Positions 12,705 to 23,720 of a stretch of 64,000 bases of DNA are shown here, piece by piece. The stretch is from Melastoma dodecandrum (Eukaryota; Streptophyta; Magnoliopsida; Myrtales; Melastomataceae). The stretch is taken from NCBI GenBank assembly GCA_029817715.1, contig JARUPY010000387.1, positions 4,836,001 through 4,900,000 of the forward strand, given 5' to 3'. The notes under the pieces were generated by a model. It was not told the origin of the DNA and did no database searches. It saw nothing but the letters and a program-made list of their open reading frames with translations. Numbering within the stretch: the first letter of the stretch is position 1; every line of letters begins with the position of its first letter. Position numbers and translations under genes: made by a program.

Positions 12705-14330
12705 TTCTCCCACTTCGGCAACATTAATTGTACCTGAAAAATATTTTAGAAAATGACTCTCAGGCAGTAACATCTGTATGGCCAATATAAAGCAACATCT
12801 CAAACAACTCCGACCAACTAAATTACCCAGCATCGACTATGACCGTTAGAGCATCACTAAATGATACAAGACGACCATAATCACAACACTAAACAATCAA
12901 GCTGTCATGGGTCAATGTGGCAGTGTAGCCGAAATAGCATCCCCTATGTGATTAAATTTGATGCCAATTCAATTGGTCCTAATCTTTATGTATCCTTACG
13001 CCCATAACGATCCAGAAAGACCTTTGAGCAAATGATGCTCCTTTATATGTCTCATAAAACTGAATGTGCATAAACTTTATGATGCTTTATCATAGACAAA
13101 CTTTAGTGACAATACCGTCCTCCTCGAGACTAAGCACCAAGTCTCAAGATTTTCTTTAATAAGTGTCATGTGCACAAGATATAAAAGTAATTGACGATAA
13201 GATACTCAATATCCAACAAAACACTGAAAGTTCATAAAATAAAATGTCGGATACAACCAAAGAGTATCATCGGCTCCCACTTACCGAAAACATCAAATGA
13301 CTCTAAGACACCCATGTCTACGACATGTTTCTTAAAAGCTACGGGTCTAAGTCCTTTAGTCAGTGGATCTGCTAACATCGACTCTGTACCGATATGTTCA
13401 ACAACAATATCACCTTGCTTTACTAGCTAACGAACCTTAAGTTACTTAATCTCCATGTGCTTAGAACCATCCGTAGTTTGGTTAATCTTGGAGTAGAAAA
13501 CAACAGTGTTATCACAATATATCACTAATTGTCTTGCAATGAAGTCAACAACTCTAAGGCCTGAAATAAAATTTCTGAGCCTAACAGCATGAGAAGACGC
13601 CCCATAACATGCAACAAACTCTGCAAGCATAGTCGAGGAAGCTATGAGTGTCTGTTTAACACTTTTCCAGGAAAGAGCTCCTCCAGCCAACATAAATATG
13701 TACACCGAGGTGGACTTCATGTCATCAGAACAACCAGCAAAATCGGAATTTGTATATCCGACCACCTCACTAGTTCGTTGCAAATATCTCATTACCTTCT
13801 TAGCAGCAGTCCAATGCTCAATTCCCGGATTAGACAAATATCTACCAAGAACACTAATAGGAAAGGCAAGATCTGGTCTAGTACAGACCTGAGCACACAT
13901 CAAGCTATCAACTGCACTGCTATAAGGTATGTCTTTCATGGACTCTTTCTTAATTTCATTCTTGGGACATTGATCTTTACTGAACTTATCTCCTTTCAAT
14001 ATTGGTACTTCTCCAGGTTTGCAAGACTGCATAATGAATCGCTCGAGTACCTTATCAATATGACCACTTTGGCTCAGTCCCAGTATATTTCGAGATCTGT
14101 CTCGTCAAATTTTATTTCCAAGCAAATAAGCAGCCTCATCTAAGTCCTTCATATCAAAGGATCTAGACAACATCTCCTTAGTTTCGTGTAATGGTGCTCA
14201 TTACTTGCAAGAAGGATATCATCCATATAGAGGACAAGAAAAATGAAACTACTCCTCTAGTCCTCATATAAACACACTGATCAAACGGATTCTCAATAAA
14301 TCCAAAGGATGATACCACGCCATCAAACTT
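12705..14330 (-). pseudogene. Copia pol fragment: RT C-terminus and RNase H
   Basis: The clearest frame (14032-13442) carries CTRPDLAFPISVLGRYLSNP, the LEVVGYTNSDFAGCSDD-like RNase H start, and YCDNT followed by HMEIK. These are Ty1/copia RNase H hallmarks. Frame breaks and the missing 5' half (gag, integrase, RT palm) make it non-functional. It closely duplicates 14865-16555. Confidence 0.85.
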
Positions 14331-14864
14331 CACCGAGAAAGATCAAGGGAAAAGAAAACGTACACGTATTTGCCATGTTTGCCATACCGTAAACCTGAAG
14401 AAAGAAACATAAGCGACGTAGATCTTCTTCCCCTTTTTCTTCACGTATGGCTTCTCTCGATGGAGGAGGCCAAAGAAACTGACGATCTGACTGACTAGGT
14501 GATTAACCCAGATACAGGAAACCTAATTTAGGTTTCCTCATGAAAGGTCAGTTTTGCCGTTTAGTAAATAGAAGTCTGAAGGACAGTGGAAGGGACCTAG
14601 CCGTAAATAACCATAAACTGTATAACCTATGGTCATATCCATCAACAGACCATAGGATAGCCGACACACAGCCATAAACCACATTAAATAAACGCGATGC
14701 GCATATCCCAATAACTTTAGCGATCACGATACTTTAGTGGGATTTTATGCCTGCCTTATGTTACAACCTATTTTACTGATAATATACTTTAATAAAGTAA
14801 AAATAAATAAAAGTAAAAGTAAAAATAAACAATTAATGGAAGCCCAAATAACAAATTTCTTACA
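14331..14864 (-). repeat. Copia LTR, missing one end
   Basis: Matches 12171-12704 closely. The first 78 bp of the full LTR are absent, and the LTR joins RT sequence directly at 14330/14331. It served both element halves as a shared middle LTR. Confidence 0.85.
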
Positions 14865-17632
14865 TTCTACCACTTGGGCAACATTAATTGTACCCTAAAA
14901 GTATTTTAGAAAATGACTCTCACGCAGTAACAACTGTATGGCCAATATAAAGACAACATCTCAAACAACCCGGACCAACTAAATTACCCAGCATCGAACT
15001 ATGACCATTAGAGCATCACTAAATGATACAAGACGACCATAATCACAACACTAAACATTCAAGCTATCGCAGGTCAATGTGACGGTGTAGCCGAAATAGC
15101 ATCCCTTATGTGATCAAATTTGATGCCAATTCTGCCGGTCCTAAACTTTCTCTAACTTTATGCCCATAACGAGCCAGAAAGACCTTTAAGCAAATGATGC
15201 TCCTTTATATGTCTCATAAAATGAATGTGCGCAAACTTTACGGTGCTTTATCAGTGACAAACTTTAGTGACAATACCGTCCTACTCGAGACTAAGTACCA
15301 AGTCTCCAGATTTTCTTTAATAACTGTCATGTGCAAAAGATATAAAAGTAGCTGCATGCATGCAAAAAATATTTATAATGTCGACAATAAGATACTCAAT
15401 ATCCAACAAAACACTGAAAATTCATAAAATAAAATGTCGGATACAACCAAAGAGTATCATCATCTCCCAATAACCGAAAACATCAAAGGACTCTAAGCCA
15501 CCCATGTCTACAACATATTTCTTAAAAGATACGAGTCTAAGTCCTTTAGTCAGTGGATCTGCTAACATCGGCTCTGTACCGATATGTTCAACAACAATAT
15601 CGCCTTGCTTTACTTGCTCACGAACCTTAAGATACTTAATCTCCATACGCTTAGAACAACCCGTAGTTCGATTAATCTTGGAGTAGAAAACCGCATCACT
15701 GTTATCACAATAGATCATTAATAGTCTAGCAATGGAGTCAACAACTCTAAGGAATTTCTAAACCTAACAGCCTGAGAAGACACCCTATAACATGCAACAA
15801 ACTCTGCCTACATAGTTGAGGAAGCTATGAGAGTTTGTTTAACACTTTTCCAGGAAAGAGCTCATCCAGCCAACATAAATATGTAACCCGAGGTGAACTT
15901 CATGTCATCAGAACAACCAGCAAAATCGGAATTTGTATATCCGACCACCTCAAGGTTATCCACTCTCTTATAGACCAACATTTTAGCCTTAGTTCGTTGC
16001 AAATATCTCATTACCTTTTTAGCAGTAGTCCAATGCTCAATTCCCGGATTAGACAAATATCTACCAAGAACACTAACAGGAAAGGCAAGATCTAGTCTAG
16101 TACAGACCTGAGCATACATCAAGCTATCAACTGCACCGCTATAAGGTATGTCTTTCATGGACTCTTTCTCAATATCATTCTTGGGACATTGATCTTTACT
16201 GAACTTATCTCCTTTCGATATTGGTACTTTTCCAGGTTTGCAAAAATGCGTAATGAATCGCTCAAGTACCTTATCAATATGACCACTTTGGCTCAGTCCC
16301 AATATGTTTCGAGATCTGTCTGGACAAATTTTATTTCCAAGCAAATAAGCAGCCTCATCCAAGTCTTTCATATCAAAGGATCTAGACAACATCTCCATAG
16401 TTTCGTGTAATAGTGCTAATTCATTACTTGCAAGAAGGATATCATCTACATAGAGGACTTGAAAAATGAAATAACTCCCACTAGTCCTCATATCAACATA
16501 AAGATCAAACGGATTCTCAATAAATCCAAAGGATGATACCACCTCATCAAACTTTAAATACCATTGTCAGGAAGCTTGCTTTAATCCATAAATTGACTTT
16601 TTAAATTTGCAAACCGTGTGCTTAGATCCTTCTACCACAAAACCCTCTGGTTGTTCCATATAAACATTCTTCGGGTGGTTTCCATTCAGAAAAACTGTTT
16701 TCACATCCATCTTATGTAACTCCATATCAAAGTGTGCAACTAGGGTCATCATAATTCTGAATGCATCTTTAGAGGAAACTGGAGAATATCTCTCCGTGTA
16801 GTCAATACCGGCTCGTTGAGTGAATCCCTAGGCCACTAGCCTTGCCTTATGACGTTCAATGTTAACTTTGGCGTCTTTCTTGGTCTTGAAGATCCATTTA
16901 CAACCAACTGCCTTTTGTCCAACCGACAGTTCCGAGAGCTCCCACACATCATTAGCTGCCATAAACTGTAACTCATCTTACATTACAGTCAACCATTCAT
17001 TGCTTTGAGGTCTATCGACTACTTCCTTAAAGTTTATGGGATCACTCACTAATCACCGCAATCTTCGCTAAGGAAGACAATGTAATCATCAGATAAAGTA
17101 GGTTTCCTTACTCTAGTTGATTTCCTCACGGGAACAATTTCTATAACAATCGGAGGATTTTCAATAATCGTATCATGCTCCTCTTTGTGCGCACCATCCG
17201 ATGAATCAATATTTCCAATATGAGCCGCTACAACTGTAGTTTCCGTAGAAGCTGGCATGGGAATGACAACGAAATTTCATTCATCGAATGGGGAAGCGGG
17301 CAAATCTCAAATATCTGTAATATCATTCTTTAGAAACTTTGCAATAAGACACTCCACTACTTTATTTCCCCTCGAGGGACAATAGAGCCTATAACCTATA
17401 GATCTTTCCGGATATCCAATGAAGAAGGCACGAATTGTTCGAGGAACTGTCTTCTTCTCGACGGGATTGAACAATCTCACCTTAGCTGGACAATTCCAAA
17501 CACGAAAATGATTAGGACTAGGCTTTTTCCCAGTCTACAACTCAAATAGAGTCTTTTGCACAGACTTGCTGAGAGCTCTATTGAGAATGTATGCAGCTAG
17601 CTGTCTTAAGTGACTTTTGCCATAAATAGTCC
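14865..17632 (-). pseudogene. Copia pol fragment: integrase C-terminus, RT and RNase H
   Basis: Reading from high to low coordinates: an integrase C-terminal part (about 17630-17290, with HFRVWNCPAKVRLFNP and FFIGYPERS); a linker with KSTRVRKPTLSDDY (17258-17049); RT (16752-15862, with MDVKTVFLNG, YGLKQAS and LYVDDILLAS-like motifs); and RNase H (15718-15422, with YCDNSDAVFY and ADPLTKGL). Several frame breaks separate them. Gag, protease and the integrase core are gone. Confidence 0.85.
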
Positions 17633-17674
17633 AAATAAACAATTAACGAAAGCCCAAATAACAAATTTTTAACA
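17633..17674 (-). repeat. Copia LTR stub (42 bp)
   Basis: Matches the last 42 bp of the full LTR (12663-12704) and ends AACA, directly followed by the CAAAT target duplicate at 17675-17679. Confidence 0.8.
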
Positions 17675-17679
17675 CAAAT

Positions 17680-18680
17680 TCCTCTATTATTGTAAATAAT
17701 TTGCAACTTGCACATCTTCCCATTGATCGATATTAGTGAGTTCTATCGTATTCACCGCAAGTTGTGTGCTATAAAAGCAATTACGAAATCCTCGTTCTAA
17801 CTACTCTCAACAATAAATAGTTCATACCTTGATATCAATGTACTTGATCTAACAACTTATGACAGTCTTTTGAAAGGGAAGTAATTGGTCTGAAATTTAT
17901 TGACTTATGTTGCCTTCATTTATTTATTCTTTTGAATGAATGTGTGGTGTGTTTGGCTTAAGGATTCGACTATATAATAGAATGGAATTGACTAATAACC
18001 TTATTTATTTCCTTTTCCTTATCCTTTTTATTCTATTCCCTTCCTTTTCATTCCCTTCAATTTCCTAAATTTTAAAGAGAAATAGAAGGAATGGGCATTT
18101 CCTCTCTCATAATAGGGAATGTTCATTCGATTGCCTCTCTTTCTCTTCTCTTTTTTCTTACTAAACATACCATTTTTTTTAAACAACTCACTTCTAAATC
18201 ACCTTTTTTTTATATTCCCATTCCATTTTATTCAAAATTTCATTTCGGAAATCAAATGGTTTATTACAGTTTCCAAGAATGGGCATTTCCTCTCTCATAA
18301 TAGGGAATGTTCATTCGATTGTCTCTCTTTCTCTTCTCTTTTTTCTTACTAAACATACCATTTTTTTAAACAACTCACTTCTAAATCACCATTTCTTTTT
18401 ATCTTCCCATTCCATTTCATTCAAAATTTCATTTCGGAAATCAAACGGTTTATTACAGTTTCCAGGACACGTGAAATATAAACTCTCTGCAACTTAATTA
18501 TGAAAAAATGGCTAAAAATAAAAAAAGGCATAAATTAAGTTTTTGGGGAGAAACACAGTCAAAGTCCTATCCTTTCAATTAGTATTAACGATAAGCAATT
18601 GTCACTCCACAGCGCAAAATCTGCTTCGCTGCTGCCTCCGGCGGAGTTGGGCTCACCTGCCTAACGGCCCCATAACGACC
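17680..18680. other. Flank upstream of the broken VTE5 gene
   Basis: AT-rich. It contains the 188 bp tandem duplication listed separately. The last 150 bases before 18681 should hold the VTE5 promoter and leader. No other gene was seen. Confidence 0.5.
18089..18463 (+). repeat. 188 bp unit in two tandem copies
   Basis: The sequence starting GAATGGGCATTTCC at 18089 recurs at 18277 and stays closely similar to about 18463, with only small T-tract differences. It has no coding potential. Confidence 0.9.
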
Positions 18681-18786
18681 ATGACACCCCACATCCTCCT
18701 CCTCCACCACTCCACCTTACCCCCTTTCCACCACCGCCACCGCTGCCGCTACCCACTTGCAGCCCTCGATGCTCCTTTGCCTCGCC

Positions 18787-19692
18787 TGTTGACATGGCAG
18801 AAATCTTAGGCCTAATTATGAGGAGCCCATAAATTCAGGCCCATTTTTGGAGAAACCCACAAAGTCATTTCGCTGATACACAGCAAGTCTACCAAGACAA
18901 TTATAGAAATTCTAAGCCCATTATACGGGAAGCCCGTAAGTCCATGGGTTTGTAAAAGTATTTGCAGGCCCACCGTTATGCGATCCCCTTAGAGAAAGAG
19001 CTAAGTCTACGAAGGCCAAAACCGTCAACGTCAGCATCTTCGAAGACCATGACAGATCTTGATTCCGAGATTTCCGGAAAAGTAGTTGTGGGGCCACGTT
19101 CCCATGATTTGAAATGATCTTTAGGTGGAGAAAATATGGGGGCACGTATCTAGTTATCTGATATGATATAAAAGATGTTAAGATTCTTCAAAACAAAACA
19201 CACAATCATCTAAGGCCAAAAAGTGCATTGATTGTTACAGCTCTTAGTCTTCAATCTTCCGCCGACCGATTCTCAATCAGGGTGAGCTCGTAGAGCCCTT
19301 GGTCTCCTTTCCACCACCAGGGTGAGTTCTAGGGCCCTTGGTACCCAAAACCACCTTCATTCCACCACCAGGCTGAGCTCGTACGGCTCTTGGTTTCCAA
19401 ATCCACTATCACCTTCGTCCATGCCCCCGTACAACACATCACTAGAGACCGGATCCCACCGCCACAGTCCGCAAGCTCCAGGCGCTAGCAGCAAGTCTAC
19501 GGCATCCCCATCATCTGCATCATCAATCTTTTTATCTTTCATGGCTGTAAGATTTTTCATCTGTTTGTAAGACATCGTTTGACATCATTTATTAATACAA
19601 TTCATCTATTTTTCATTACTGGCGACCACATCCGAATCCATGTGAGCGTTCGTGCCAAATATTTCCAACGTGATCCATTTCCAATGCAAACA
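18787..19692 (+). repeat. 5' LTR of the gag-only element (906 bp)
   Basis: Begins TGTTGACATGG and ends AACA. Around 19275-19395 there are three imperfect copies of a unit like CCACCAGGGTGAGCTCGTAG, just after a TATA-like GATATAAAAG at 19165. This looks like the transcription-start part of the LTR. Confidence 0.8.
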
Positions 19693-19808
19693 CGTTTTTG
19701 GCGACCACAGTGAGAGTCGAAGAAATTGACCATTTAAAATGGTAAGGAATACCAGGAGTTCAAGCACGCAAGATCCCCCCTCCTCCGCTTGATAGAGAGA
19801 GTCAGGGT

Positions 19809-20843
19809 TTGTTGGGATCCCATGTTGAGGGAAATATGGCTCAAGGAAGCCAGGGCGTGAGTCCGCAGCTCCCTACGGCTACACCTACCCCTTCTGAGTT
19901 CATATCAAAGCTTGAGTTCCATAAAGAATTCAGCGATATGAAGAGAAATATGAGAGATATGCAGGAAAATCTACTTAACATGCAGGTAAACATAGAAAGA
20001 CGTGTGGCCGGGTTACATGAGGAAAATATACGTCGTGCGGCCGAGTCGCGAGAAGAAAGAAAATGTGAAATGGCAAAATTGCTAGAGACAATGAAAAATC
20101 TCCTCAAGCCAAACTCTAGCATGAAAATGAGTGATCCTGTGGATAAAGATAGTTCTTTCATGGGAGATGCTCGACGTGCGGCTACTGGGAAACGCGTTGT
20201 GTCTTTGCAAGAGCATGATGTATGGGGATCTACAACTCAGGGTGATGCAGATGTCTATGGTAAGAAAGTGTCTTCCATCATGCCTTCTTCCTCTCGGCCG
20301 CCTGGTCCAAATAGACCGGAACAGCCCCGTAGAGAAAGTATCTACGCGATAACCCCTGTAGACGAATCTGTCTATCGATTGGACTCAATGGTGGAGCAAA
20401 TTATACCAACTCGTGCTTGTCGAAAAGACACGTATCACTACGAAAGTCCACACCCTGAATACATAAACATGGAATGGACTCTCGACGAGTCTACGAGGAT
20501 GATCAACTCATATCAAGTCTACGAATACGACGAAGTAGACAGGGACATAGGTCCATACTCAAATCATGCTTCCCATCATCGGCACAGAGAGAACCTTTAC
20601 GTCGACGAATACGATCCTAGAGCGAATAGAGTCAGGCAGCTTGGCTCTTTTGTCCTACCAAATATCTCGACACAAGTAGAGAACTTCATAGATGAGGACT
20701 ACAGGGTAAATGAGTATGCGAATAATTACTCTAAGAAATACTCATTCATGTCAACAAAGAGAGTTTCTATACGAAACCTCCCGTCGATGAGTATGTCCCC
20801 ACTCTCGACGATGAGTATATCCCCACTCCCGAACTTCCCGTAA
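19809..20843 (+). CDS. Gag-like protein of the non-autonomous element
   Basis: Encodes 344 residues from an ATG. Residues about 30-45 (PTPSEFISKLEFHKEFSDM) match the start of the gag frame in the Tat-type element at 23721 (TPSEFISRIEFHKEFNDM). A coiled-coil-like stretch (MRDMQENLLNMQ) and a second shared block (DSSFMGDARRAA against NSFMGDARG) follow. The retrotransposon gag core and zinc knuckle are not visible. Repeats of a PVKEYV-type unit continue past the stop at 20843. It is probably an element structural protein or a truncated gag; function is inferred. Confidence 0.6.
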   Translation: MLGSHVEGNMAQGSQGVSPQLPTATPTPSEFISKLEFHKEFSDMKRNMRDMQENLLNMQVNIERRVAGLHEENIRRAAESREERKCEMAKLLETMKNLLKPNSSMKMSDPVDKDSSFMGDARRAATGKRVVSLQEHDVWGSTTQGDADVYGKKVSSIMPSSSRPPGPNRPEQPRRESIYAITPVDESVYRLDSMVEQIIPTRACRKDTYHYESPHPEYINMEWTLDESTRMINSYQVYEYDEVDRDIGPYSNHASHHRHRENLYVDEYDPRANRVRQLGSFVLPNISTQVENFIDEDYRVNEYANNYSKKYSFMSTKRVSIRNLPSMSMSPLSTMSISPLPNFP

Positions 20844-21708
20844 AGGAGTATGTCTCTAGAACAAGACCTCCCGTAAAGGAGTATGTCTACAGAACAAAAC
20901 CTCCCGTAACGGAGTATTTCTTCATATCAAAACCCTCAGTCGAGGAGTACGTGCCCATAACAAATCCCTATTAAGGTAGATCTCCCCAGAGTAAAATCTT
21001 TTATCGATGATTGTGCTCGTAAAAAAAAACTCTTGTTAAGGGTGATGTTTTCAAAGCAGAACCTCTTATATAGGAAGACACTCTCAAATAAAACCTCTAA
21101 TTAAGGAATATGTTCTCATAGCAAACTCGTCGCCAGGGGTTGGTATACTTAAACAGTTTGGTCTGCCAACCCTCAAAGATGGGGTGCAAGTGCTAGAACA
21201 AACGATGCCAAATTTTGTGCCCTTAGTCGACGTCCAATCATTAAAGAATGAAGTTACAATTCATGTTTTTCATACTTTCCAAACCGAGGTTAAAATCGTA
21301 GAGAATGACCTTGAACTTCCCAAGCATGAACCATGGGCGACTGGAGAAACAATAGTGGCCAACCCGTTATTATGGTGCCACTTGCCCTTTGATCCGGGTG
21401 GTTTGCAACACGACATACATCTAAATCGACAGTGTCTCGTCCAGTAGACAAGGATTTCCAAATCCCGCAACACTGGCAAATACCATGGTTCACGCCCTCA
21501 ACAATATCGCGTACCTTGACATGGGATTCCAACTCGCACGAGGATATAGAGTTTGGCACATACCGTGGGATCACATTGTTTCGTGTTAGGTCTCCAATCT
21601 ACAATGTCTTTCGTTCATTTTATGCTTCTTTGTCCATAATCCAAACCACTTCACAATGCTGGGTAAGACTCTCAGCTAAGATCGTCTCATCCTAAGAGGG
21701 GGGGCTTA
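20844..21708 (+). other. 3' interior of the gag-only element
   Basis: Starts with short degenerate repeats like CCTCCCGTAAAGGAGTATGTC. Next comes a small frame (21184-21447) with WATGETIVANPLLW, similar to IPGDILVANALFRRL in the Tat-type element near 25610. It ends in the polypurine tract at 21695-21708. No pol motif is present. Confidence 0.6.
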
Positions 21709-22352
21709 TGTTGACATGGCAGAAATCTTGGGCCTAATTACGAGAAGCCCATAAATCTAGGCCCATTTTTTGATAAAATCACAAAGCCATTTCGCTGATA
21801 CACAGTAAGTCTACTAAGACAATTATAGAAATTGTGGGCCCATTATACGGGAAGCCCATAAGTCCAAGGGTTTATAAAAGTATTTGCAGGCCCACCGTTA
21901 TTCGAGCCCGCCAAAGAAAGAGCTAAGTCTACGAAGGCAAAACAGTGAGTGTAAGAGTCTACGAAGACCAGTAAAGATCTTGATTCCGAGATTTTCGAAA
22001 AAGTAGTTATGGGGCCACGTTCCCATGATTTGAAGTGATCTTCAGGTGAAGAGTTTCCAAATCCACCTTCAATTTCGTCCATACCCCCGTCCAATACATC
22101 ACTAGAGACCAGATCCTACCGCCACAGTCCACAAGTTCCAAGCTCTAGCAGCAAGTCTACGGCGTTACCATCATCCGCATCATCAATCTTTTTATCTTTC
22201 ATGGCTGTAAGCTTTCTCATCTATTTGTAAGACATCGTTTAACATCGTTTACTAATACAATTTATCTGTTTTTCATTACTGACGACCACATCTAAATCCC
22301 TGTAAGCGTTCGTGCCAAATATTTCCAACGTGATCCGTTTCCGATGCGAACA
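21709..22352 (+). repeat. 3' LTR of the gag-only element (644 bp)
   Basis: Matches the 5' LTR except for about 262 bp missing. That missing block corresponds to about 19132-19394 and includes the TATA-like motif and the tandem CCACCA repeats. Ends GCGAACA at 22352 and is followed by VTE5 exon sequence. Confidence 0.8.
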
Positions 22353-22644
22353 CCACCCTTGTCCGACGACATCGTACGTGCACCACCGTGGCGGTTCTCG
22401 CAGGCGCTTACACGCTCGTCTTCACCTTCAATAACCTCACCCAGCACAACCTCATCCAGCAGGTCACCGCTCATCCATTTCTCAGCTCTCTCTCTCCCTT
22501 GTTGGTTGGCTTCGCTGATGCTTGTCTTGCATGCAAAGCCGAGTCAATTACTGTCTTGTTGAATTAATAGGAGATGTTTGAGGATTAGAGTGAAATTAGT
22601 GATAAATAGAGCGATGAGGTTTCTGCTTGCTTTTTGCTTAATTC

Positions 22645-23674
22645 TGTTGACACTATGGAAAATCTTGGGCCTAATTTTGACAAAGCCCACAAAAGCCCAT
22701 AGCCATATACTAGGCCTATGCCTGTGGAGAGAAGTCTACAGAGGTAATATAGCAACCTTGTAATCAAGGGAAGTCTACAAGCCTACGCCTGAAACACGAA
22801 GTCTACGGGCCTGCGCCTGCAAGAGACACGTGTCAAAAGAAAACGGTTCCATGGCTCCGAGATAATTGGAACTTGTTGCCCACGCATAACACTAGCGCAC
22901 GTCTTAAAGATAATCAATTACACACCAACAGAGGAGCTGATCCACGTTTAAATGAGTTGGAATCAGTTAGCTCCGAGATTATTGGGGCGAGTTGGGTCTA
23001 GAAGATCTTCAGAAAGTCGTAACAGACCGAGTATAAAAGGGAGAAGATCTCCCTCAGAGAAAATCACGATTAAATCAGCCAACAGAAGCTTATCTTGCTC
23101 GTTACCCTTTAGCGTAGTTGTTAGGATTCCCCGACCTAGGAGAGACCCTTAAGGTTTCATTGGTCTTCACTTCCACCATCAGAGTGAGTAACCGTAGCTC
23201 TGGTAACAACCCTCCGCCTTCACTTCCACTATCAGAGTGAGCAATCGTAGCTCTGGTAATAACCCTCCGCCCTCGACTTCAACGCCAAGACGAGCCACCG
23301 TAGTCCCGGTACGCATCTACGCCTTCGACACTCCTGCCAGCACAGACCACCACAGCCTTGACGTCCACGTCCGCCTCAGCACTCGACCGTACCCAGTCCA
23401 TCAAGCTCAGTAGCTAAGTCATACCACCAGAGGAGCGCCAGCCTGCAGCGTTCCACCGTCAAGTCTGTGACGACGCTCCAAGTCTTCGGAGCACTATAGC
23501 TAGTCCACGACTTTCCATCCTTTTATTTTTATGGCTGTAAGCGTACTTTACTTCTTGTAAAAACTGTTTGCATTCAATCAAATTCTTCAATTACTTACTG
23601 GCGACCACATCTATAAAATCCCTGTGAGTCTTATTGCCAAATATTTCTGACGTGATCCATTTCCCACGCGAACA
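22645..23674 (+). repeat. 5' LTR of the Tat-type element (1030 bp)
   Basis: A 53 bp unit starting CTTCACTTCCAC is tandemly doubled (23165-23217 and 23218-23270). The 3' LTR has only one copy of it but has a 14 bp duplication elsewhere. These two changes account exactly for the length difference between the LTRs. Confidence 0.9.
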
Positions 23675-23680
23675 CGTTTT

Positions 23681-23698
23681 TGGCGACCATAGTGGGAG
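23681..23698 (+). other. Probable primer-binding site
   Basis: TGGCGACCATAGTGGGAG lies six bases after the LTR end. The same motif follows the 5' LTR of the gag-only element at 19699. I could not assign the matching tRNA with certainty. Confidence 0.55.
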
Positions 23699-23720
23699 TC
23701 GTGAAACTTAAAGTTTTCAG

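Larger units (their letters stand above)
12093..17674 (-). mobile_element. Ty1/copia composite: LTR-internal-LTR-internal-LTR
   Basis: The whole block is bounded by the same 5 bp, CAAAT, at 12088-12092 and 17675-17679. In plus-strand order it holds a full LTR (12093-12704), an RT/RNase H fragment (12705-14330), a truncated LTR (14331-14864), a longer internal piece reaching back to the integrase C-terminus (14865-17632) and a 42 bp LTR stub (17633-17674). All parts point to the minus strand. One target duplication around three LTRs is the usual outcome of unequal recombination between elements, followed by deletions. It cannot move on its own. Confidence 0.8.
18787..22352 (+). mobile_element. 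Non-autonomous Ty3/gypsy-related LTR element with gag only
   Basis: LTRs at 18787-19692 and 21709-22352 begin TGTTGACA and end AACA. Between them lie a primer-site-like TGGCGACCACAG at 19699, a gag-like frame, and a G-rich polypurine tract (AGAGGGGGGGCTTA) before the second LTR. No protease, RT or integrase is present in the 2 kb interior. It shares LTR ends, primer site and gag start with the Tat-type element downstream, which could be its helper family. Flanking pentamers TCGCC and CCACC match at three of five positions, so the target duplication is uncertain. Confidence 0.8.
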
